A program made the position numbers and the translations under genes. Of a DNA stretch of 50,031 nt, positions 44,979-50,031 are shown piece after piece. A model generated the notes under the pieces. It ran no database searches. It was not told the DNA's origin and worked only from the letters and a program-made list of their open reading frames with translations. Each line of letters starts with the position of its first letter. Positions within the stretch are counted from its first letter, which is position 1. The DNA comes from Chitinophaga pinensis (GTDB lineage Bacteria; Bacteroidota; Bacteroidia; 2-12-FULL-35-15): NCBI GenBank assembly GCA_945865315.1, contig CAMBDK010000008.1, positions 1 through 50,031 on the forward strand, read 5' to 3'.

Positions 44979-45360
44979 GTTCTCGGGCAGGCTCCTTACC
45001 TGCAAGCTTAAAAATTTCATTCACCCAAGGTATTGTTAAGAAATAAATGGTACAGAATTGGTGAAGTAATTTTGTTATTTTTCAAAGTGTAAATGATGCT
45101 GATTAGCCTTAGCTATTTAACGATTTTACAACCAAAAAAAGGGCAAAAGAACAAGCCAAAGTATATTAGTTATTTTTAATAATGCCTAAGTATAACTGGT
45201 TTAAGCCTGTTAAGGATTGCAGATTTTTTTTCGTCCCATTTTTAACTAATTAAGCCACATATTAAATAGGTATTAAAATAAAATATTGCAGCATTAATTA
45301 ATAAAAAATTCTGATCCTATTATTTTATATCTAAAAAAATATTGAAACTGTTAAACATTT
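44979..45360. other. Intergenic region before truA
   Basis: The 382-bp AT-rich gap contains only a short imperfect repeat GCAGG-N7-CCTGC (near 44990-45006). I see no gene, RNA or clear promoter in it. Confidence 0.5.
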
Positions 45361-46122
45361 ATGCAACGCTATTTTATACAATTATCATATAACGGAACAG
45401 CATACCATGGTTGGCAAATCCAGGAAAATACTTTTCAAACTGTTCAGCAAGTATTAAATGAAATGCTTTCTAAATTATTAAATAGCCCTGTTTTTGTTAC
45501 CGGATGCGGAAGGACAGATGCAGGTGTTCATGCAGTAGAATATTTTGCGCATTTTGACAGCGTTATAAATGATTTACAATTAAATCAGAATAAATGGCTT
45601 TTTAAATTTAATCATGCTTTGCCAGCAGATATTGCAATTCAAAAAATTATTCCTGTATCAGAAAAGGCAAATGCCAGATTTGATGCTATTTCCAGGACCT
45701 ATAAATACATAATTAACAGGCAAAAAAATCCTTTCTTAATAAATAAATCTTGCTTCCTTTATGGCGATATCAATATACCCGAAATGAAAAAAGCCACTGA
45801 GATTTTATTTGCTCATAAAGATTTTTCTTCTTTTGCAAAAAGTAATTCACAAAACTTTACTAATAATTGTATTATTTATAAAGCAGAATGGGAAGTTGGA
45901 AAGGAAGAGCTTGTTTTTACAATATCTGCCAATCGGTTTTTAAGAAATATGGTAAGAGCTATAGTGGGAACGCTTTTAGATGTTGGGAAAGGAAGACTTT
46001 CAGTGGAAGGGTTTAATGAAATTATTGAAAGCAAAACCCGTTCTAAGGCCGGATTTTCGGCACACGCTTGCGGATTGTATTTAACAAGGGTAGAGTACCC
46101 TCAAAATTATTTTAATGGTTGA
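45361..46122 (+). CDS. truA: tRNA pseudouridine(38-40) synthase
   Basis: A 253-residue enzyme that converts uridines 38-40 of tRNA anticodon arms to pseudouridine. The catalytic motif GCGRTDAGVHA holds Asp53. The first residues QRYFIQLSYNGTAYHGWQIQ and the C-terminal RFLRNMVRAIVGTLLDVG (near residues 195-212) are typical of the TruA fold. It overlaps the next gene by 8 nt (ATG 46115 lies inside the truA end), suggesting coupled translation. Confidence 0.95.
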   Translation: MQRYFIQLSYNGTAYHGWQIQENTFQTVQQVLNEMLSKLLNSPVFVTGCGRTDAGVHAVEYFAHFDSVINDLQLNQNKWLFKFNHALPADIAIQKIIPVSEKANARFDAISRTYKYIINRQKNPFLINKSCFLYGDINIPEMKKATEILFAHKDFSSFAKSNSQNFTNNCIIYKAEWEVGKEELVFTISANRFLRNMVRAIVGTLLDVGKGRLSVEGFNEIIESKTRSKAGFSAHACGLYLTRVEYPQNYFNG

Positions 46123-47899
46123 GCTAAACAAAAAAAAAACAGCTGTTAAAACGGTTGACGCAAAAATTATTAAACGAATATTTTCTTATATTAAACCATA
46201 TAAGAAAAATTTTATATTGGCAATTTGTACAACCATAACACTTGCTTTTCTTTCCCCTGTTCGCCCATATCTTATCCAATATACTTTCGATCATTACGTA
46301 TCCGCTTCTGATTTTGCAATGTTGTTAAACATGACAATTATTTTGATCATTTTGCTTTTATTTGAAGCTTTTTTTCAATTTGCCGATTCTTTATTAACAA
46401 ACCGTTTGGGACAATATATAATTAAAGATATCAGAGTTCAGCTATATAAACACATTGTTAATTTAAGATTAAAATATTTTGATAATACTCCTATTGGAAC
46501 TATTGTAACACGTGCAGTTTCTGATATTGAAGTAATAGCAGATATATTTTCGGAAGGATTAATTGTAATAATTGGTGATTTACTTAAAATTTCTGTGATC
46601 CTTGTTGTTATGCTGTTTTTAAATTTTAAACTTACTTTAATTGTACTTCTCCCAATTCCATTTTTAATTTTTGCAACTTCTATTTTCAGAAAATCAGTCC
46701 ATGCTTCATTTCAAGAAGTGCGAACACAAGTTGCACGCCTTAACGCCTTTGTTCAAGAGCATATTGTTGGTATGTTTATCGTGCAGATTTTTAATAGGGA
46801 AGACGCTGAAATGAAACATTTTAATAATATCAATGAGAAGCATCGCAATGCCAATATTAAAGCAGTTTTAGCTTATTCAATTTTTTTTCCAATTGTTGAG
46901 GTATGTTCTGCTATTTCCCTTGGTTTGCTTGTTTGGTATGCAGGGAAAGGTGTTTTAATAGGAATAACTACAAAAGGGGAATTGGTATCATTCATCATGT
47001 ATGTCAATATGTTATTTCGCCCTATTCGTCAATTGGCGGATAGATTTAATACCTTACAAATGGGAATGGTTTCCTCGGAGCGCGTTTTTAAAGTTCTGGA
47101 TACAAATGAAATTATAGAAAATGAAGGCAACTTGCCTGCTGAAAATATTAAAGGAATTGTGGAATTTAAAAATGTTTGGTTTGCCTATAATGATGAAAAT
47201 TGGATATTAAAAAACATTTCTTTCTCTGTTAAGCAAGGAGAAACAATTGCTTTAGTTGGTACTACAGGGGCAGGGAAGTCATCGGTAATTAATTTGTTAA
47301 ATCGTTTTTACGAATATAATAAAGGACTTATTACTATTGATGGCTTGGATATACGAGAATATGAATTAAGTTCATTGCGTAAAAATATAGGGGTGGTGCT
47401 GCAAGATGTTTTTTTGTTTTCCGACACACTGGCAAATAATATTTCAATGAATAATCCAGATATTAGTAGGGAGCAAATTATCGAAGCTTCTAAAATAGTA
47501 GGAGCTCATAATTTTATAGAAAAGCTTCCAAATGCTTATGATTACAATGCAATGGAACGCGGGGGGATGCTGTCTGTTGGGCAAAGACAATTGGTAGCAT
47601 TTATTAGGGCATACGTTTATAATCCCAATATTTTGGTGTTAGACGAAGCTACTTCATCAATTGATGCCGATTCAGAAAAACTTATTCGAAACGCAATTGA
47701 TATGCTTACAAAAAATCGAACATCTATTATTATTGCCCATCGCCTTGCTACTATTCAAAAAGCAGATAAAATTATCGTCATGGATAAGGGCGAAATAATT
47801 GAAATAGGTAATCATCAGGAATTGTTAAAATTAAATGGTCAATATAAACGCTTGTTCGAATTGCAATTTAAGGCTGAAGAGCTTGATAAGGTTGTGTAA
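46115..47899 (+). CDS. ABC transporter, fused permease and ATPase (MsbA/MdlB-like)
   Basis: A 594-residue half-transporter. The N-terminal domain has six membrane helices (about residues 30-320). The ATPase domain has Walker A GTTGAGKSS (near 382), the ABC signature LSVGQRQ (near 486), Walker B ILVLDEATSSID and the switch histidine in IIIAHRLATI. No N-terminal peptidase domain is present. The likely role is export of a lipid, peptide or drug; the substrate cannot be told from sequence. Translation is probably coupled to truA through the overlap. Confidence 0.92.
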   Translation: MVELNKKKTAVKTVDAKIIKRIFSYIKPYKKNFILAICTTITLAFLSPVRPYLIQYTFDHYVSASDFAMLLNMTIILIILLLFEAFFQFADSLLTNRLGQYIIKDIRVQLYKHIVNLRLKYFDNTPIGTIVTRAVSDIEVIADIFSEGLIVIIGDLLKISVILVVMLFLNFKLTLIVLLPIPFLIFATSIFRKSVHASFQEVRTQVARLNAFVQEHIVGMFIVQIFNREDAEMKHFNNINEKHRNANIKAVLAYSIFFPIVEVCSAISLGLLVWYAGKGVLIGITTKGELVSFIMYVNMLFRPIRQLADRFNTLQMGMVSSERVFKVLDTNEIIENEGNLPAENIKGIVEFKNVWFAYNDENWILKNISFSVKQGETIALVGTTGAGKSSVINLLNRFYEYNKGLITIDGLDIREYELSSLRKNIGVVLQDVFLFSDTLANNISMNNPDISREQIIEASKIVGAHNFIEKLPNAYDYNAMERGGMLSVGQRQLVAFIRAYVYNPNILVLDEATSSIDADSEKLIRNAIDMLTKNRTSIIIAHRLATIQKADKIIVMDKGEIIEIGNHQELLKLNGQYKRLFELQFKAEELDKVV

Positions 47900-47999
47900 A
47901 TTATATATTTAGCAGGATGCTTTTTATTAAGTTGTATGGCTTTTATATTTAATATTTGATAAATATTAAGTTTACATTTTTATGATCTATTTATAAGCA

Positions 48000-49799
48000 T
48001 TGGAAAGTTCGGAACAAATAAAAAAAATATTGCAAACATTACCTATTAATCCTGGGGTATATCAGTATTACGATAGTGAGGGTAAAATTATTTATATTGG
48101 TAAAGCGAAAAATTTAAAAAAACGCATTAGTTCTTATTTTAATAAGGAGCAACATGAAAATGGTAAAACATATGTACTTGTAAAAAAAATTCAAGACATT
48201 AAATTTATTATTGTTGATACAGAAATGGACGCCTTGCTTTTAGAAAACAACCTTATAAAAAAATATCAGCCACGCTATAATATATTATTGAAAGACGACA
48301 AAACCTATCCTTGGATTTGTATTAAAAACGAACCCTTCCCTCGCATCATTTCTACTCGAATCCTTGTTAAAGATGGCTCCATTTATTTTGGGCCCTACGC
48401 ATCAGCAAAGGTTTTGAACATGTTGTTAGGATTAATAAAGCGGCTTTTTAAGTTGCGCAATTGTAACCTTAAGCTAGACAATAAAAGTATTGCTGCTAAT
48501 AAGTATAAAGTTTGCCTTGAATACCATATAGGAAACTGTAAAGCCCCGTGTGTTGGTAAGGAAAAAATAGAGGAGTACAACGAAACTATTGCTGAAATAA
48601 AAGAAATTGTTAAAGGTAATATTGCATCTGTTGTAAGGCATTTTAAATTATTGTTACAACAAAAAATTGAAGAATTGCAATTTGAACAGGCGCAGATCTT
48701 TAAGGATAAAATTGATTTGTTAGAAAATTTTCAAACTAAATCAACTGTTGTAAGCCCTATAATAAATAATGTTGATGTGTTTTCAATTGTTACAGATGAA
48801 AATAATGGATACGTAAATTTTTTGAAAGTTATCAATGGCGCTATTGTTCAAGGGCATACAATTGAATTTAAAAAGAAATTAGACGAAAGTGATCAAGAGC
48901 TGCTAACTCTCGCAATTGTTGAGTTAAGGGAACGTTTCAAAAGTGATTCTACAGAAATTATTGTTCCGTTTTATTTCGATACTAAATTCCCGGGTATAGA
49001 ATTTACTATCCCTCAGCGTGGTGATAAAAAACATTTATTAGAAATGTCCTTGCGTAATGTTGAATATTATCGAAAAGAAAAAAACAGACAGGAAAATCTT
49101 ATCGATCCCGAACGTCATACTAAGCGCATAATGGAGCAAATGAAAAAAGACTTGCGGCTTAGCGAGATACCTCGGCATATTGAATGTTTTGATAATTCAA
49201 ATTTTCAAGGCGCTTATCCTGTTGCTGCAATGACTGTTTTTATTGATGCCAAACCATGTAAAAAAGAATACCGGCATTTTAATATAAAAACGGTGGAGGG
49301 CCCCGACGATTTTGCTTCTATGGAAGAAGTTATTTATAGGAGATATAAGCGTATTATAGATGCCAATCAGCCTCTACCACAGCTAATTGTGATAGATGGC
49401 GGCAAGGGGCAATTAAGCTCCGCCATTGAAAGTTTAGACAAGTTAGGCATTAGGGGAAAGCTTGGCATTATTAGTATCGCTAAAAAATTGGAGGAAATTT
49501 ATTTTCCGAATGATTCTATTCCTTTGTATTTAGATAAAAGAAGTGAAACCTTAAAAATAATTCAACAGATTCGTGATGAAGCGCATCGTTTTGGAATTAC
49601 GCATCACAGAAACAAAAGGGATAAGGGAACTTTAAAAACAGAACTAACTGAAATTGCAGGTATAAGCACTGTTACGGCTCAAAAATTATTATCGCATTTT
49701 AAATCTGTTAAGAATATAAAGGAGTCTGAGGAAAGTGAAATGGGAAAAATAATTGGTAATGCTAAGGCTAAGATTGTATTTTTATATTTTCATAATTAG
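48000..49799 (+). CDS. uvrC: UvrABC system protein C (excinuclease subunit)
   Basis: A 599-residue nucleotide-excision-repair endonuclease that makes both incisions around a lesion bound by UvrA/UvrB. The GIY-YIG domain is at residues 13-100 (INPGVYQYYDSEGKIIYIGKAKNLKKR). The UVR domain is near 208-245 (LLQQKIEELQFEQAQIFKDK). The RNase H-like C-terminal nuclease domain begins near 395 (ECFDNSNFQGAYPVAAM). The helix-hairpin-helix tail is near 545-585 (LTEIAGISTVTAQKLLSHF). It starts at TTG 48000: the codon before (GCA) follows an in-frame TAA at 47994, so no upstream ATG is available. It follows the ABC gene by 100 bp. Confidence 0.95.
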   Translation: MESSEQIKKILQTLPINPGVYQYYDSEGKIIYIGKAKNLKKRISSYFNKEQHENGKTYVLVKKIQDIKFIIVDTEMDALLLENNLIKKYQPRYNILLKDDKTYPWICIKNEPFPRIISTRILVKDGSIYFGPYASAKVLNMLLGLIKRLFKLRNCNLKLDNKSIAANKYKVCLEYHIGNCKAPCVGKEKIEEYNETIAEIKEIVKGNIASVVRHFKLLLQQKIEELQFEQAQIFKDKIDLLENFQTKSTVVSPIINNVDVFSIVTDENNGYVNFLKVINGAIVQGHTIEFKKKLDESDQELLTLAIVELRERFKSDSTEIIVPFYFDTKFPGIEFTIPQRGDKKHLLEMSLRNVEYYRKEKNRQENLIDPERHTKRIMEQMKKDLRLSEIPRHIECFDNSNFQGAYPVAAMTVFIDAKPCKKEYRHFNIKTVEGPDDFASMEEVIYRRYKRIIDANQPLPQLIVIDGGKGQLSSAIESLDKLGIRGKLGIISIAKKLEEIYFPNDSIPLYLDKRSETLKIIQQIRDEAHRFGITHHRNKRDKGTLKTELTEIAGISTVTAQKLLSHFKSVKNIKESEESEMGKIIGNAKAKIVFLYFHN

Positions 49800-49916
49800 A
49801 GCCTATCTATAATGTAAAGCTTTCAAAATAATTTCGGCAAAACAGATATATTAATAAAAACAGATAATTTCATTTTTTCTCAAAAAAACATCCTTATGAA
49901 AACGCGCGTGAGGAAT

Positions 49917-49999
49917 GAACAAACGCGATGCAGGGTTGCAGGTGGGGAGGAATCGTTTGTTCTTGATTTTTTGTTTCTTTTGTATCAAGACAAAAGAAA
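49917..49999. repeat. Right-edge palindromic repeat with two hairpins
   Basis: GAACAAACG (49917-49925) pairs perfectly with CGTTTGTTC (49954-49962), and TTTCTTTTGT (49974-49983) pairs perfectly with ACAAAAGAAA (49990-49999) around a 6-nt loop. Such TTTCTTTTGT...ACAAAAGAAA hairpins recur in Bacteroidota intergenic DNA by my recollection. A 39-codon frame (49896-50015) crosses it but is probably spurious. The window ends 32 bp later. Confidence 0.55.
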
Positions 50000-50031
50000 A
50001 ACACACAGTTTTTGAACCATTTAATTTGCGG

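Noticed and set aside
44990-45006. GCAGG-N7-CCTGC near the end of the SPOR gene as a terminator
   Set aside because: The stem is only 5 bp and has no T run directly after it.
49896-50015. A 39-codon open frame at the right edge
   Set aside because: It crosses two hairpins, has no recognisable domain and reads like translated repeat DNA. The repeat explanation is simpler.

Overview
The window reads as a chromosomal segment of a low-GC (roughly one third GC by eye) member of the Bacteroidota. The evidence is a GH18 protein with a type IX secretion (Por) C-terminal sorting domain, an ExbB-ExbD-ExbD-TonB energizing cluster, a DUF6427-like membrane protein, an HU-CCDC81/SPOR protein, A-rich start regions without strong Shine-Dalgarno sites, and several copies of the Bacteroidota -7 promoter box TAnnTTTG. 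Order or genus cannot be decided from this sequence. No CRISPR array, rRNA, tRNA, complete IS element or prophage was recognised. Most of the window is chromosomal housekeeping sequence.

Layout. 1-18371 is all on the plus strand: the end of a cysteine-containing tandem-repeat protein, nadB, a 233-bp palindromic repeat element, a polyhydroxyalkanoate (PHA) group (phasin, a small secreted protein, a FabH-type ketosynthase, PHA synthase), bioD, the rimP-nusA-infB operon, a membrane protein, purQ, a 52-aa lipoprotein and feoAB. 18488-29104 is all on the minus strand: an RND efflux operon (tetR, tolC-like, membrane-fusion protein, RND pump), then exbB-exbD-exbD-tonB with a small membrane protein. 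29560-49799 returns to the plus strand: a DUF502 protein, a very large alpha-2-macroglobulin, a GH18-CUB-T9SS secreted protein, priA, kdsB, an HU-CCDC81/SPOR protein, truA overlapping an ABC exporter, and uvrC.

How genes work together. Phasin and PhaC together indicate that the cell makes PHA granules, and the FabH-like enzyme between them could feed acyl intermediates or simply be fatty-acid FabH. RimP, NusA and IF2 form the conserved translation/transcription operon; its leader carries a hairpin between a good promoter and the start codon. FeoA and FeoB import ferrous iron, and a perfect palindrome just upstream of their promoter is a candidate operator. TetR, TolC, the fusion protein and the RND pump form a self-contained efflux system. 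The Exb/Ton genes energize TonB-dependent outer-membrane transport. The alpha-2-macroglobulin (thioester motif and bait-like linker) and the GH18 protein are probably co-transcribed envelope or secreted functions.

No gene set here looks like a wholly new defence or mobile system. The best leads are the nested-palindrome element at 2477-2709, the hairpin leaders of rimP and fabH, the feoA palindrome, the 20-bp hairpin inside the exb operon, the alpha-2-macroglobulin/GH18 pair, the 52-aa lipoprotein, and the unusual insertions in PriA.
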